Assembly (NCBI RefSeq): GCF_000423305.1
Contig: NZ_KE384002.1
Location: 132,915 to 196,914 of the forward strand
Direction: 5' to 3'
Source: Legionella moravica DSM 19234
GTDB taxonomy: Bacteria; Pseudomonadota; Gammaproteobacteria; Legionellales; Legionellaceae
DNA length: 64,000 nucleotides
This document shows positions 11,987 to 21,327 of the stretch, one piece after another. Under the pieces are notes generated by a model. The model made no database searches. It was given only the letters and a program-made list of their open reading frames with translations, and had not been told where the DNA came from. Position numbers and translations under genes: made by a program. Each line of letters opens with the position of its first letter. Position 1 is the first letter of the stretch.

Positions 11987-12922
11987 TTAAGCCCAGGGAT
12001 GCAACAGATTCATTGCGGGTTTTAGCAGTTTATTCATTAACGTATGTTTGGGCTGTACCGTTATTTTAAATGCCTTATAGCGTGCCATTTTTTCCACCAG
12101 GTAGTCATCACTGGTGCATAGTTTATCTACCAGACTTAGTTCAAAAGCATCGCTAGCCAGCCAATGCTCACCTGTGGACACTTTATCCATATCCAGTTGG
12201 CTGCGATTAGCGAGGACATAATTTCTAAATGCCGTATGAATGTGCTCCAGATCTTCCTGAAATTTTTTCCGGCCTTTATCGGTATTTTCAGCAAACAGAG
12301 TAAGGGTACGCTTGTATTCACCAGCCGTTAATAATTCAACGTCAATATCATTTTTCTTTAACCAGCGGTGAAAATTAGGGATTTGAGCCACAACACCAAT
12401 TGAACCAATGATTGCAAAGGGAGCCGCAATAATTTGATTGGCTACACAGGCCATTAAATAGCCGCCACTTGCTGCTACTTTATCAATACACACTGTTAAA
12501 GGAATGTTTTTATCACGTATTCTTTGCAATTGGGATGCAGCTAGACCATACCCATTAACCGCACCGCCAGGGCTATCCAATCTGACCAGAACCTCATCTT
12601 CCGGTTTGGCAATACACAGGATAGAGGTAACTTCTTCACGAAGTTGTTCTACTTGTGACGCTTTGATATCACCACTGAAATCAATGACATAAAGAGTGGG
12701 TTGCTTTTCCTTGCTTTTTTTCTTTTTTTCAGGTTTTTTATCAAGAATTTCTTTGTTCATTAACGTTTGAATATGCTCATATTGTTCATTTAGAGAAGTA
12801 ATTTCCAATTTAGGTTTGGGTTTGCGACCTAAAGAAAAGATACCTGCTATAAGTACCAGAAATGCAACAACCAGGGTGACGCATTTAAGGAGAAACATAC
12901 CGTATTCACTAAGAAATTCCAT
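11987..12922 (-). CDS. sohB: SohB-type inner-membrane serine peptidase
   Basis: This S49-family peptidase has 311 residues. An N-terminal hydrophobic segment (about residues 8-28) anchors it in the inner membrane. The peptidase core shows VRLDSPGGAVNGYG, KVAASGGYLMACVANQ and the GSIGVVAQ segment that includes the family's nucleophile region; a downstream lysine (TAGEYKRTLT) fits the Ser/Lys dyad. E. coli SohB is a putative periplasmic protease. A Lys/Glu-rich linker (residues 55-70) joins anchor and core. It is divergent from ccmA and shares its upstream region. Confidence 0.9.
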   Translation of the reverse strand: MEFLSEYGMFLLKCVTLVVAFLVLIAGIFSLGRKPKPKLEITSLNEQYEHIQTLMNKEILDKKPEKKKKSKEKQPTLYVIDFSGDIKASQVEQLREEVTSILCIAKPEDEVLVRLDSPGGAVNGYGLAASQLQRIRDKNIPLTVCIDKVAASGGYLMACVANQIIAAPFAIIGSIGVVAQIPNFHRWLKKNDIDVELLTAGEYKRTLTLFAENTDKGRKKFQEDLEHIHTAFRNYVLANRSQLDMDKVSTGEHWLASDAFELSLVDKLCTSDDYLVEKMARYKAFKITVQPKHTLMNKLLKPAMNLLHPWA

Positions 12923-13075
12923 GGATAACCTTTAAATAAATAAAACTGATTATGGCGATCCTGATGTGACTTCGCAAGACAAAAATCAGGAATTTAAACG
13001 GTATACACGCTAAAAAACTTGTTTTGTCTTTTATTTATAGTTAGTCTCGCTTTTTACGGTAAAAAACACATTCCT

Positions 13076-13678
13076 ATGCTTGAAGTGATTGATCTTGATT
13101 TTGATTACCAGGAACAACCTCTGTTACATCATATTTCATTTAGAGTACCACAAGGCGGTCTTTTACATCTGAAAGGCGGTAATGGCGCGGGTAAAACTAC
13201 CTTACTTAAGTTGATAGCGGGATTGCATCAACCCATGCACGGGCAGATCTGTTTTTCAGGCCTACCGATTTCTGATCAGCTTGCTGCATACCAACAACAA
13301 CTCTGTTTTGTAGGCCACAAAACGGGAATTAACCCTTATCTTACCGTAAAAGAAAATTGCCTGTTTGATTTGAACTATGGTGGTAACACGGCCGATATCA
13401 CTGAACTGGCTGCCCAATTTCATTTGGAACGATTTTTAGATCAACCTTGTGGCTTGCTTTCAGCGGGACAAAGAAGACAGGTCGGTCTTCTCCGATTATG
13501 GATGTCTGATAAACCTTTATGGCTGTTGGATGAACCCTTGGTAGCTTTGGATCAGACCGCGTTGATGACTCTGATGGATAAAATAGAACATCATCGATTG
13601 CAAGGTGGTGCAGTATTGCTTACTTCTCATCAAAACTTGCCATTAAGCGATAGTGACTATCAGGAGTATCATTTGTGA
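13076..13678 (+). CDS. ccmA: CcmA, haem exporter ATPase of cytochrome c maturation
   Basis: CcmA is the ATPase of the CcmABCD complex, which releases holo-CcmE so that haem can be attached to apocytochromes in the periplasm. Starting at the ATG at 13076 gives 200 residues, as in homologues; an upstream TTG at 13019 would add a non-conserved leader. Walker A is GGNGAGKT (34-41), the signature is LSAGQRRQ and Walker B ends LLDEPLVALD. The stop overlaps the ccmB start. Confidence 0.93.
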   Translation: MLEVIDLDFDYQEQPLLHHISFRVPQGGLLHLKGGNGAGKTTLLKLIAGLHQPMHGQICFSGLPISDQLAAYQQQLCFVGHKTGINPYLTVKENCLFDLNYGGNTADITELAAQFHLERFLDQPCGLLSAGQRRQVGLLRLWMSDKPLWLLDEPLVALDQTALMTLMDKIEHHRLQGGAVLLTSHQNLPLSDSDYQEYHL

Positions 13679-14355
13679 ATTCGTGCTTTGTATTACTTAG
13701 AACTCAATTCAAGCGTGAATTATTAATTCAGATGAGGCAAATCAGATACTTGGTTAATTCCTGTTTATTTTTTTTAATGTTGTTATTTCTTTTTCCTTTA
13801 ACGATACGACCTGAATTGGTGCTCCTGAGGACTATTGCTCCAGGCTTGATCTGGATGGCAATTTTACTGTCCATGTTACTTTCAGCGGAACGACTTTTTC
13901 AACAAGATTATGAGCAAGGTGTTATTGAGCAATGGCTGGTTTCTGGGCAATCATTGCCTGTTATTATCAGCGCGAAAATCCTGGCACATTGGCTCTTTAA
14001 TATAACACCCTTGCTACTCCTTTCTCCTTTGGTTGCTCTCTTGTTTGCATTTTCCCTGTGGGAAACCTGGATATTGGTACTGAGCCTGCTTTGTGGTACG
14101 CCAGCCCTGTTTTACTTGTGTGCATTGGCGGCAGCCTTTGGTGTTGGGGTAAATCAACGAGGGGCTTTAATGGCATTGATATTATTGCCTTTAACACTTC
14201 CATTGCTTGTTTTTGGCAGTGGCACTTTAAGTATTGCAATGCAGGGATTACCAATTAATGGGTATTTGGCATTACTCATGGCTATGTCTGTTATTGCAGC
14301 AGGCTTTTTGCCTTTTGCCATTGCGGGTGTGGTTCGAATCAGTCAAGTCGATTGA
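13675..14355 (+). CDS. ccmB: CcmB, haem exporter permease
   Basis: CcmB is the six-helix membrane subunit that pairs with CcmA. The 226 residues are mostly hydrophobic, with the family segments FFLMLLFLFPLTI, PGLIWMAILLSMLLSAERLF and the Gly-rich C-terminal helices. The start is GTG, overlapping the ccmA stop by 4 bp. A 153-bp gap to ccmC is the only break in this otherwise overlapping operon. Confidence 0.93.
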   Translation: MNSCFVLLRTQFKRELLIQMRQIRYLVNSCLFFLMLLFLFPLTIRPELVLLRTIAPGLIWMAILLSMLLSAERLFQQDYEQGVIEQWLVSGQSLPVIISAKILAHWLFNITPLLLLSPLVALLFAFSLWETWILVLSLLCGTPALFYLCALAAAFGVGVNQRGALMALILLPLTLPLLVFGSGTLSIAMQGLPINGYLALLMAMSVIAAGFLPFAIAGVVRISQVD

Positions 14356-14453
14356 TGAATGTTGACAATACATTTTTTCGATTAACTGCTTTTAGTAAAC
14401 CATGCATGGAAAAATGCCTTCACCCGCAAGCGGTTGAGAGGCGCTTCAGTTAA
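14355..14453 (+). CDS. Possible 32-residue ORF coupled to ccmB
   Basis: An ATG at 14355 overlaps the ccmB stop in a TGATG arrangement and opens a 32-codon frame ending at TAA 14451-14453. It includes two cysteines in PCMEKCLHPQ. It fills most of the ccmB-ccmC gap. No homologue is known to me, and chance is a fair explanation. Confidence 0.2.
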   Translation: MNVDNTFFRLTAFSKPCMEKCLHPQAVERRFS

Positions 14454-14508
14454 CTACAGTGCTCATCAAACCCTGTCTTTGAGGTATATTTTGCGAAAAC
14501 ACTGAGGC

Positions 14509-15291
14509 ATGGTAAAATCCGACTCTTTTCTGACTTTAATGTTTCCTATGTGGAAGTTTTTATATCAATTAGCCTCGCCCAAAACATTTTACAGTTTCTC
14601 GGGGCGCATAATTCCGTGGCTGGCGGCTGGTGCATTGCTGACTTTGGTGATTGGAGTGGTTTGGGGCCTTGTTTTTGCTCCGCCTGATTATCAGCAAGGA
14701 GATGCCTTTCGGATCATCTATGTTCATGTTCCCAGTGCGTTTCTTTCAATGGCTCTGTATGCCTGGATGGGCTTTTTAGCTGTTTTGCTTTTGGTTTGGC
14801 GTATTAAAATAGCCGGCCTATTGATTAGCCTGGTAGCTCAATTGGGGCTTTGTATGGCGTTTCTCGCGCTGGTTACCGGCAGTATTTGGGGGAAGCCCAT
14901 GTGGGGAGCCTGGTGGGTATGGGATGCAAGATTAACTTCTGAACTGATACTTTTGTTACTTTATGCCGCTATTTTAGCAACGCATCATGCGGTTAAAAAT
15001 AAAGAAGACGGAGATAAAATCATTGCGATATTAACTTTGGTCGGTTTAATTGATTTACCCATTATTCATTATTCAGTGTATTGGTGGAATACCCTGCATC
15101 AAGGAGCCACTTTATCTGTGTTTGCGAAGCCTAAAATTGAAGTCAGCATGTTGTATCCATTGTTGTTGACCCTGATTGGATTCTTTTTCTATTGCTTATG
15201 GATCATTCTGGAAAAGGCGCGAAATGAATTATTGATCAGGGAAAGAAAGCAAACCTGGGTTAAAATTCAATTCGAAGGAGAGCGTCAATGA
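14509..15291 (+). CDS. ccmC: CcmC, haem handling membrane protein
   Basis: CcmC is the inner-membrane protein that loads haem onto CcmE. The tryptophan-rich haem motif is WGKPMWGAWWVWD, flanked by conserved histidines (VHVPSAF and IIHYSVYWWNTLHQG). The first ATG gives 260 residues, but an internal ATG at 14548 (MWKFLYQLASPK) aligns with the E. coli start and would give 247; I prefer the internal start on homology although neither has a strong ribosome site. The 3' end overlaps ccmD by 4 bp. Confidence 0.92.
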   Translation: MVKSDSFLTLMFPMWKFLYQLASPKTFYSFSGRIIPWLAAGALLTLVIGVVWGLVFAPPDYQQGDAFRIIYVHVPSAFLSMALYAWMGFLAVLLLVWRIKIAGLLISLVAQLGLCMAFLALVTGSIWGKPMWGAWWVWDARLTSELILLLLYAAILATHHAVKNKEDGDKIIAILTLVGLIDLPIIHYSVYWWNTLHQGATLSVFAKPKIEVSMLYPLLLTLIGFFFYCLWIILEKARNELLIRERKQTWVKIQFEGERQ

Positions 15292-15446
15292 ACCCATTTT
15301 TTGAATGGTTGGCAATGGGTGGTTATTCTGCTTATGTGTGGACCGCTTACGGATTGGTTGGTTTTGTCTTGCTAATGAATTTTTTCGGAATAAAAAGACA
15401 AAAAACTCGAACTCGTCAAAAACTGCAACGATGGTTTAAGAGATAG
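15288..15446 (+). CDS. ccmD: CcmD, small haem exporter subunit
   Basis: This 52-residue protein has one membrane helix (about residues 17-35), a [20 protein letters not shown]-terminus typical of CcmD, and a basic C-terminal tail ([17 protein letters not shown]). CcmD is needed for release of holo-CcmE from CcmABC. The ATG overlaps the ccmC stop (ATGA). Confidence 0.9.
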   Translation: MNPFFEWLAMGGYSAYVWTAYGLVGFVLLMNFFGIKRQKTRTRQKLQRWFKR

Positions 15447-15451
15447 CATTT

Positions 15452-15883
15452 ATGAATCCGGCAAGAAAACGCAAATTACTTATGATACTTTTTTTTATGT
15501 CAATTTTAGCCATAGCTTCCGGCCTGGTTTTATACGCTTTGAGACAAAATATCAGTTTATTTTATACCCCTAGTCAGGTTGCTTCGGGAGAAGCACCATT
15601 GGCTCGTCCCGTTCGAGTCGGTGGCATGGTTGAAAAAAACAGTATTGTGAGAGCGAAAGAAGGGCTGGAAGTCCAATTTAAAATCACCGATTTTAATAAA
15701 ACCATCACGGTGACTTATAAAGGAATTTTGCCCGATCTGTTTCGTGAAGGACAGGGAATAGTCGCAGAAGGAGAGGTCATTGATTCGCACTTTTTTCGAG
15801 CCACTCAGGTGTTAGCAAAACACGATGCGAATTACATGCCCCCGGAAGTTAAAGCGTCTTTGGCTAAAAAGGTGAATTCATGA
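15452..15883 (+). CDS. ccmE: CcmE, periplasmic haem chaperone
   Basis: CcmE binds haem covalently through a histidine and passes it to CcmF/H. The 143-residue protein has an N-terminal anchor (about residues 9-28), an OB-fold domain (about 45-125) and the motif [14 protein letters not shown] with the haem-binding His and the downstream Tyr. It overlaps ccmF by 4 bp. Confidence 0.95.
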   Translation: MNPARKRKLLMILFFMSILAIASGLVLYALRQNISLFYTPSQVASGEAPLARPVRVGGMVEKNSIVRAKEGLEVQFKITDFNKTITVTYKGILPDLFREGQGIVAEGEVIDSHFFRATQVLAKHDANYMPPEVKASLAKKVNS

Positions 15884-17832
15884 TTGCAGAAATTGGCCTT
15901 TTTTCGTTAATCCTGGCATTGCTTGCTGCTCTGATGCTGGCGATAGTTCCTTTGGCGGGTCTATATCTCAAACATGAAGCCTGGATGGAATCAGCGAGAA
16001 CCTATGCCGGGTTACAATTTTTATTTGTGAGTATTGCTTATTTTTGTTTAACTTTTTGCTTTTTAAATGATGATTTTTCAGTTGTTTATGTAGTCAGTAA
16101 TTCGAGTGTTTTATTGCCCTGGTTTTATAAACTCTGCGCTGTTTGGGGTGGGCACGAAGGCTCCATGCTTTTATGGGTTGCCATTCTTAGTTTCTGGATG
16201 ATTCTGGTAGGTTACTTGAGCTCAAGTCTGGACAAGGAAATGCGCACTCGGGTATTAGTGGTATTAGGATGGTTAAGCATCGGTTTCATCCTTTTTTTAT
16301 TGACTACATCCAATCCTTTTTTACGCCAGTTTCAGGTTTTAAATACTCAAGGCAGGGATCTGAATCCATTATTGCAGGATCCGGGGTTTTTGTTTCATCC
16401 ACCCATGTTGTATATGGGGTATGTTGGTTTTTCTGTGGCTTTTGCTTTTGCTATAGCTGCATTGTGGGCAGGCAAAGTCGAATCCAGCTGGTCTAAATGG
16501 ACCAGACCTTGGACTTTGGCTGCCTGGTGTTGTTTAACCGCAGGAATTACATTGGGAAGCTGGTGGGCCTACCGAGAATTAGGGTGGGGCGGTTGGTGGT
16601 TTTGGGATCCAGTGGAGAATGCTTCGTTTATGCCCTGGCTTGTCGGTACAGCATTACTTCATTCATTGGCAGTGACCGAGCAACGCCAGCAATTTAAAGC
16701 CTGGACCATGCTGCTCGCAATCGCAGCCTTTTCTTTAAGCCTGATCGGAACATTTCTTGTCCGTTCAGGAGTACTAACCTCTGTGCATGCCTTTGCTGTG
16801 GATCCCCAGCGTGGCTTGTTTATACTGGCTTTTTTGCTGATGGTTATTGGTGGTTCTTTGCTCTTGTTTTTATTTCGTGCTCAAACCTTACAGACGGGTA
16901 CCAGTCCCAGCCCGGTGTCACGAGAAAGTGCTTTGTTATTAAATAATGTATTTCTGATGGTAATAATGCTGACGGTATTAATGGGTACCGTATATCCCTT
17001 ATTGGTTGAAGGATTAGGACTGGGTAAACTCTCTGTTGGGGCTCCTTATTTTAATGCAGTGTTCGTCCCGTTGATGATCCCTATGCTGTTGATTATGGGT
17101 ATCGGGATTCATTTAAAGTGGAATTGTGATGGTTGGAAGGCAGTTTATAAAAGGTTGAACTGGACTGCCTTACTGAGTCTGGTAGTTCCTGTAGTTGTAT
17201 TATGGTTAACATCCAGCCAATTTGATGGTTCAGCCCTAATGGGCTTGATCTTGGCCTTTTGGGTTATTTTGAGTACTTTCAATGCGGTTATCCGACGAAT
17301 CAAGGAGCGAGGGCTTGATGGAGTGGGTCAGGCTTATTGGGGTATGGTTGTGGCACATTGTGGCGTTGCCGCTTCTGTAATTGGTATAGCGGTTTCCACT
17401 GCATACGGGATACAGGACGATGTACAGATGGCTCCTGGTACTCATGTTTCTCTTGCTGGCTATCAAATAAACTTTATGAATCAATCGGATCTCGTTGGAC
17501 CTAACTACAAAGGGGCTAGAGCCGAGTTCAAAATTAGTTATCATGACAAAACAAGTCTCATCTATCCTGAAAAAAGAGTGTATTCCATTGGACAAATGGC
17601 GATGACCGAGTCAGCAATAGACGTGACTCCATTCAGAGACATTTACATTGCTTTGGGTGAGCCTTTGGCAGATAATTCCTGGTCTGTACGATTGTATTAT
17701 AAGCCTTTTGTACGCTGGATCTGGGGTGGAGGATTTTTGATTCTTGCCGGTGGTTTTCTCGCTTTGACTGATAGACGCTATTACAGAAAAAGAACAGCAG
17801 TTGAGGTTCGAGCTCAGGAGTTACAGGCATGA
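15880..17832 (+). CDS. ccmF: CcmF, cytochrome c haem lyase subunit
   Basis: CcmF is the large multi-helix subunit of the haem lyase that attaches haem to apocytochrome c. The 650 residues contain the WWD motif [18 protein letters not shown] and the [12 protein letters not shown] segment with its histidine. The length agrees with the family (about 640-660). It overlaps both ccmE and ccmG by 4 bp. Confidence 0.95.
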   Translation: MIAEIGLFSLILALLAALMLAIVPLAGLYLKHEAWMESARTYAGLQFLFVSIAYFCLTFCFLNDDFSVVYVVSNSSVLLPWFYKLCAVWGGHEGSMLLWVAILSFWMILVGYLSSSLDKEMRTRVLVVLGWLSIGFILFLLTTSNPFLRQFQVLNTQGRDLNPLLQDPGFLFHPPMLYMGYVGFSVAFAFAIAALWAGKVESSWSKWTRPWTLAAWCCLTAGITLGSWWAYRELGWGGWWFWDPVENASFMPWLVGTALLHSLAVTEQRQQFKAWTMLLAIAAFSLSLIGTFLVRSGVLTSVHAFAVDPQRGLFILAFLLMVIGGSLLLFLFRAQTLQTGTSPSPVSRESALLLNNVFLMVIMLTVLMGTVYPLLVEGLGLGKLSVGAPYFNAVFVPLMIPMLLIMGIGIHLKWNCDGWKAVYKRLNWTALLSLVVPVVVLWLTSSQFDGSALMGLILAFWVILSTFNAVIRRIKERGLDGVGQAYWGMVVAHCGVAASVIGIAVSTAYGIQDDVQMAPGTHVSLAGYQINFMNQSDLVGPNYKGARAEFKISYHDKTSLIYPEKRVYSIGQMAMTESAIDVTPFRDIYIALGEPLADNSWSVRLYYKPFVRWIWGGGFLILAGGFLALTDRRYYRKRTAVEVRAQELQA

Positions 17833-18365
17833 AAACAATTGGGTGGAAAATAATTCCTGTTGCTTTGTTTGTATTATTGAGTTTTTTTCTGTGGCGCGGT
17901 CTTTCTTTAGATCCGCATCAATTGCCCTCAGTGCAACTTGGAAAGGCTGTTCCTGAATTTACCTTGCCACAACTTCAAAATCCAGAAGCGACCTTTAGTT
18001 CAAATCAATTACGCGATCAGGTTGTTCTTCTTAATGTCTGGGCCAGCTGGTGTGCAGCCTGTGTCGAAGAACAGGTTTTTATGCTGCAATTGGCACGTGA
18101 AGGAGTGCCTGTGTATGGCTTGAATTATAAAGATAAATCGGCTGATGCCCTGCATTGGTTAGAGCAATGGGGTAATCCTTATAAACAGGTATTCCAGGAT
18201 AGTGAGGGCAAGGTCGCTATTGATTTAGGCGTTTATGGTGCACCTGAAACTTTTGTTATTGATAAACGCGGTATTATTCGATATCGACATGTTGGGATAA
18301 TGAATCAGGAGGTCTGGAGTAAAGATATATTGCCCTTGATGAAGCAATTGGAGCAGACCTCATGA
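17829..18365 (+). CDS. ccmG: CcmG/DsbE thiol-disulfide oxidoreductase
   Basis: This membrane-tethered thioredoxin-like protein (178 residues) keeps the cysteines of apocytochrome c or CcmH reduced. The N-terminal anchor spans about residues 8-26. The active site is WASWCAACVEE (WCxxC), and the cis-Pro region GAPETFVID is present. It overlaps ccmF and ccmH. Confidence 0.95.
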   Translation: MKTIGWKIIPVALFVLLSFFLWRGLSLDPHQLPSVQLGKAVPEFTLPQLQNPEATFSSNQLRDQVVLLNVWASWCAACVEEQVFMLQLAREGVPVYGLNYKDKSADALHWLEQWGNPYKQVFQDSEGKVAIDLGVYGAPETFVIDKRGIIRYRHVGIMNQEVWSKDILPLMKQLEQTS

Positions 18366-18763
18366 GAACAGTGTATTTGTCTTGCTTAGGCTTCATTGTT
18401 TTTTTAATCATGCCTTTTTGTTTTGCCAACAGCGTTTACCCTTTGGATTCAGCCAGAAAAGAGGCTCAATTTAATCATTTATTAAAAGATTTACGATGTT
18501 TGGTATGCCAGAATCAGGATTTGGCAGATTCAAATGCTGAATTAGCCAAGGATTTACGTTTACAGGTTTATGAAATGGTAAAAGAGGGTAAAAGCGACAG
18601 TGAGATCACGGACTATCTGACCTCACGATATGGCGATTTTATTCTTTTTAAACCTCCAGTAAAAGCGGTTACATTATTGTTATGGTTTGGCCCATTTGTA
18701 TTTCTGCTATTGGGTTTTCTGATTTTTTGGCGAACATGTTTTAAGCGACGATCCTATGACTGA
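18362..18763 (+). CDS. ccmH: CcmH, cytochrome c maturation thiol protein
   Basis: This is the short form of CcmH (133 residues), which carries the redox motif LRCLVCQNQ (LRCxxCQ) and is thought to act on the apocytochrome CxxCH cysteines. It has a signal peptide or anchor (residues 1-22) and a C-terminal helix (about 105-125). The TPR half found fused in E. coli CcmH is the separate ccmI gene here. It overlaps ccmI by 8 bp. Confidence 0.94.
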   Translation: MRTVYLSCLGFIVFLIMPFCFANSVYPLDSARKEAQFNHLLKDLRCLVCQNQDLADSNAELAKDLRLQVYEMVKEGKSDSEITDYLTSRYGDFILFKPPVKAVTLLLWFGPFVFLLLGFLIFWRTCFKRRSYD

Positions 18764-19436
18764 ATGGTGGTTAATCAGTATTTTGGTTTTGATAACCTTT
18801 GCTGCAAGTATTTTAATAATTTATCCCTTAAAATGTACTTTATTGACCCGTATTGTACTGGTGCCATTTATCTTTTTGATGGCTTATGCCGGCTACTACA
18901 ATTGGGGTGGTTTTTCTGGCTGGCAAGAATACATACATCAAACTGAATCTCGGGAACGTGCCCAGCAAGTACTTAAATCGATCAAAAGTCCTCAGGAACT
19001 TATCGATAAATTAAAAGCCAAAGTGGATGAAAATCCCAAAAGCGCAAAGGGATGGTATTTATTAGGACGTTTATATACCAGTCAAAATGAAACGAACAAC
19101 GCGTCTCAAGCCTTTGCTAAAGCCCATCATTTAAAGCCTGATGAGGAGCAGTATGCTGTCAATTATGCCCACAGTCTTTGGCTGATGAACAATCAACAAT
19201 TTAGTGCTGAGATTATCGAGATATTTAACAAGCTATTAGATAAGAATCCCAAACAACCGGATGCCTTAGCCATGCTTGCTATGAACGCTTACTTGAGTCA
19301 TGATTATCAGGAGGCAATCACCTATTGGCAGCGTTTGTTAGTGATGGCACCGGAGCAATCTGAGGAGTCTCAAGCGATTCGTAAAGCCATTGCGAAAGCA
19401 CAGGATCAAATTAAATTAGGGAGTGAGAAAAAATGA
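18756..19436 (+). CDS. ccmI: CcmI-type TPR protein
   Basis: This 226-residue protein has two N-terminal membrane segments (about 4-22 and 30-48) and a periplasmic TPR domain (about 90-215, for example GWYLLGRLYTSQNETNNASQAFAKAHHLKPD). CcmI binds apocytochrome c and presents it to the haem lyase. It is shorter than the alphaproteobacterial CcmI but matches the C-terminal half of E. coli CcmH. It overlaps the dodecin gene by 4 bp. Confidence 0.88.
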   Translation: MTEWWLISILVLITFAASILIIYPLKCTLLTRIVLVPFIFLMAYAGYYNWGGFSGWQEYIHQTESRERAQQVLKSIKSPQELIDKLKAKVDENPKSAKGWYLLGRLYTSQNETNNASQAFAKAHHLKPDEEQYAVNYAHSLWLMNNQQFSAEIIEIFNKLLDKNPKQPDALAMLAMNAYLSHDYQEAITYWQRLLVMAPEQSEESQAIRKAIAKAQDQIKLGSEKK

Positions 19437-19633
19437 CTGATAAAGTGTATCGATTTGTTGAATTAATTGGTACTTCGCAAGAAAGTATCGAGAAGGCTAT
19501 TGATAATGCAATAATGGCTGCTCAATCTCATGGCAAACTGGAATGGTTTGAAGTAGTAGAAACGCGTGGTTTTATTGATCACAATAAAGTTAAATATTAT
19601 CAGGTTCATGTGAAAATTGGTTATTACAGCTAG
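19433..19633 (+). CDS. Dodecin family flavin-binding protein
   Basis: This 66-residue product matches dodecins: VYRFVELIGTSQESIEKAIDNAI, then LEWFEVVETRGFI with the flavin-stacking tryptophan, and a final YYQVHVKIGY strand. Dodecins form hollow dodecamers that store or buffer flavins such as FMN or riboflavin. The ATG overlaps the ccmI stop, so it is translated with the cytochrome c maturation operon, which is an unusual neighbour for this gene. Confidence 0.9.
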   Translation: MTDKVYRFVELIGTSQESIEKAIDNAIMAAQSHGKLEWFEVVETRGFIDHNKVKYYQVHVKIGYYS

Positions 19634-19791
19634 TTTCTCTTCCATCCTGACTCTTGGTCACAAATATGGAACCTTGGAGAAAAGTCAGATTTGCGTGCAG
19701 GTTTAGCGAAAACCAAATAGGGCTTTTCAGTGAGTTGTGCACAAGAGACAGTCTTCCATCCCAGGATTAAATAAAGACGAGACACCCGATA

Positions 19792-20343
19792 TCAAGGTTT
19801 GGAAATAAAAGCATTGTCTTTTATGTAAAACCTTAATAATTTATCAGTCCAATCTTTAGCATAGTGAACCCCTATCCTGGGTTTTTCTATTATAGTGAAG
19901 GTGGGTTGGTTCGTTGTTTCGGCTATATAAACAGTATTGCCGGTCAAATCATGTCGATTAAATCGGATGTCAATGTTCATGGCTCTGGACAATAAGCCAG
20001 GACCTTGTGTTTTTCCCAGTGTATTTTGTACTGGCTCCAGAGCCCTTATTAATACTGCTGAACCAATACCTTCCTTTTCTGTAACGACGTTGGTGCAATA
20101 ATACATTCCATAGATCATATAAACGTATGCAAAACCAGCCGGCCCATACATTACTTCAGTGCGCTTGGTTATCCCTTTTGACGAGTGTGATGCTAGATCC
20201 TGTTGTCCAAGATAAGCCTCCACTTCGACAATTGTTCCGATCCGCTCCAGCCCCTCATCGCAGTGCACCAGAAACTTGCCTAAAAGATCCCTGGCAACCT
20301 GAACGGTGTCTCGTTGATAGAACTCTTTGGGTAGTTGCTGCAT
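19792..20343 (-). CDS. mpg: 3-methyladenine DNA glycosylase (AAG/MPG family)
   Basis: This is a monofunctional alkyl-adenine DNA glycosylase that flips and removes alkylated purines to begin base excision repair. The 183 residues include the family core ARDLLGKFLVH, IVEVEAYLGQQDLASHSSKG with the catalytic Glu region, and YGPAGFAYVYMIYGMYYCTNVV. The size is normal for bacterial members. It is transcribed alone. Confidence 0.93.
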   Translation of the reverse strand: MQQLPKEFYQRDTVQVARDLLGKFLVHCDEGLERIGTIVEVEAYLGQQDLASHSSKGITKRTEVMYGPAGFAYVYMIYGMYYCTNVVTEKEGIGSAVLIRALEPVQNTLGKTQGPGLLSRAMNIDIRFNRHDLTGNTVYIAETTNQPTFTIIEKPRIGVHYAKDWTDKLLRFYIKDNAFISKP

Positions 20344-20509
20344 TGGAGCTCAATTGTTCCTGGATAGTGATTTAGTTTAGTGTTAATCGAGATGAGAATA
20401 AAGAGTGGGCTGATTAGGGTCCTTTGACGTGGGAGGTCGTAGCACCAGACTTCCGCGGTAATTCAACACACACTATAGCAGACAGTTAGAGAATTGTTGG
20501 GCGAGGACA

Positions 20510-20527
20510 AGCTCCATTTATGGAGCT
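20510..20527. repeat. Perfect 8-bp palindrome
   Basis: AGCTCCAT (20510-20517) is followed by TT and its reverse complement ATGGAGCT. It lies in the gene-free 20344-20596 stretch between mpg and the DUF559 element; nothing else is seen in that stretch. Confidence 0.4.
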
Positions 20528-20615
20528 GTTATACATTATGCTGGGATGAGTTAGCAGAAATCAGTGCTGTTTTCATGAGCTCTTAATTTGAATGCTCTGT
20601 ACAGCACCAAAAAAC

Positions 20616-20762
20616 CTGTCATGCCCGCGCAGGCGGGCACTTTCAATTAGCCTTAAGTATTTCTTGACGAAATGCTAAATCTTTAATTCCAAATGTTATC
20701 GAAATCTCGCTAAAATGTCCTTCTCCCTCAGGGAGAAGGTGCCAACGGCGGATGAGGGGATC
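20616..20762 (+). repeat. Left 147-bp arm of the DUF559 element
   Basis: It is the reverse complement of 21326-21472 with about five differences. It contains the palindromic stretches GCCCGC/GCGGGC and CCTTCTCCCT/AGGGAGAAGG. Confidence 0.85.
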
Positions 20763-20820
20763 TTAAAACGATACAATTATCTTTTAAAATACTTAGTCCA
20801 ACCAAAAATGAATTAAATGC

Positions 20821-21327
20821 ATGGGATTAACTAATAATGCAAAAAGTCTACGCAAAAACAGCTCCTGCATGGAAATTAAAATATGGACCTCACCTGGATC
20901 ACAACGAGTTCAAGGAGTTAAATTCAGAAGACAATGCCCTATTGGTACCTATATTGTAGATTTCGTTTGTATCGAAAAAAAATTAGGGGCTGTTGACCTT
21001 TCATTATGTTCAAGCCTACTTTCCGCGACTTGTTCGCGGAATCGATAGATCTTGCGCAAAACAAGAATATATTGTGCCTATAAAGAGTGAATTGGATCCC
21101 GCGAACAAGTCGCGGGACGTCGAAACCTGAATTGTCAACAGACCCTAATTATTGAGATAGATGGTGGTCAGCAGAATGAGTGCAGGCAAAATGAATACGA
21201 TAATATAAGGACTAACTCTCTTAATAATTCAGGCTATGAAATTTTAAGGTTTTGGAATAATGAAGTACAGCAACAATTTAATTTAGTAATGGATGTTATC
21301 TATAAGTATTTAATGAATGATGCGTGA
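20821..21327 (+). pseudogene. DUF559-family endonuclease-like gene, interrupted by a 160-bp MITE
   Basis: The reading frame from ATG 20821 gives DUF559 features: NAKSLRKNSS, GVKFRRQCPIGTYIVDFVC, then IEKKL at 20971-20985. After the insertion the same frame resumes at 21148 with IIEIDGGQ and runs through EILRFWNNEV to TGA 21325-21327. Removing the 160-bp insert and one TA copy restores IEKKLIIEIDGGQ exactly. DUF559 proteins are small Vsr-like (PD-(D/E)xK fold) putative nucleases. The segment WTSPGSQRV (about residues 27-35) does not match the family, and an alternative frame there (HLDHNEF) looks more like it, so further frameshift decay is likely. Confidence 0.8.
20986..21145. mobile_element. 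160-bp MITE, copy 1
   Basis: The element starts GGGGCTGTTGAC and ends GTCAACAGACCC, near-perfect terminal inverted repeats, and is flanked by TA on both sides (20984-20985 and 21146-21147). Inside, CCGCGACTTGTTCGCGG and its exact reverse complement form a second 17-bp inverted pair. It has no coding capacity. Copies 2 and 3 are at 35995-36154 and 61469-61628, all exactly 160 bp. TA duplication suggests mobilisation by an IS630/Tc1-like or IS427-like transposase, absent here. Confidence 0.88.

Noticed and set aside
13019..13075. Extended N-terminus for CcmA from a TTG start
   Set aside because: The extra residues are not part of the CcmA family, and the ATG at 13076 gives the expected length.
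20821..21048. 75-residue intact ORF at the DUF559 locus
   Set aside because: Its last third is read from the inserted MITE, so it is the truncated front half of the disrupted gene and not a gene of its own.
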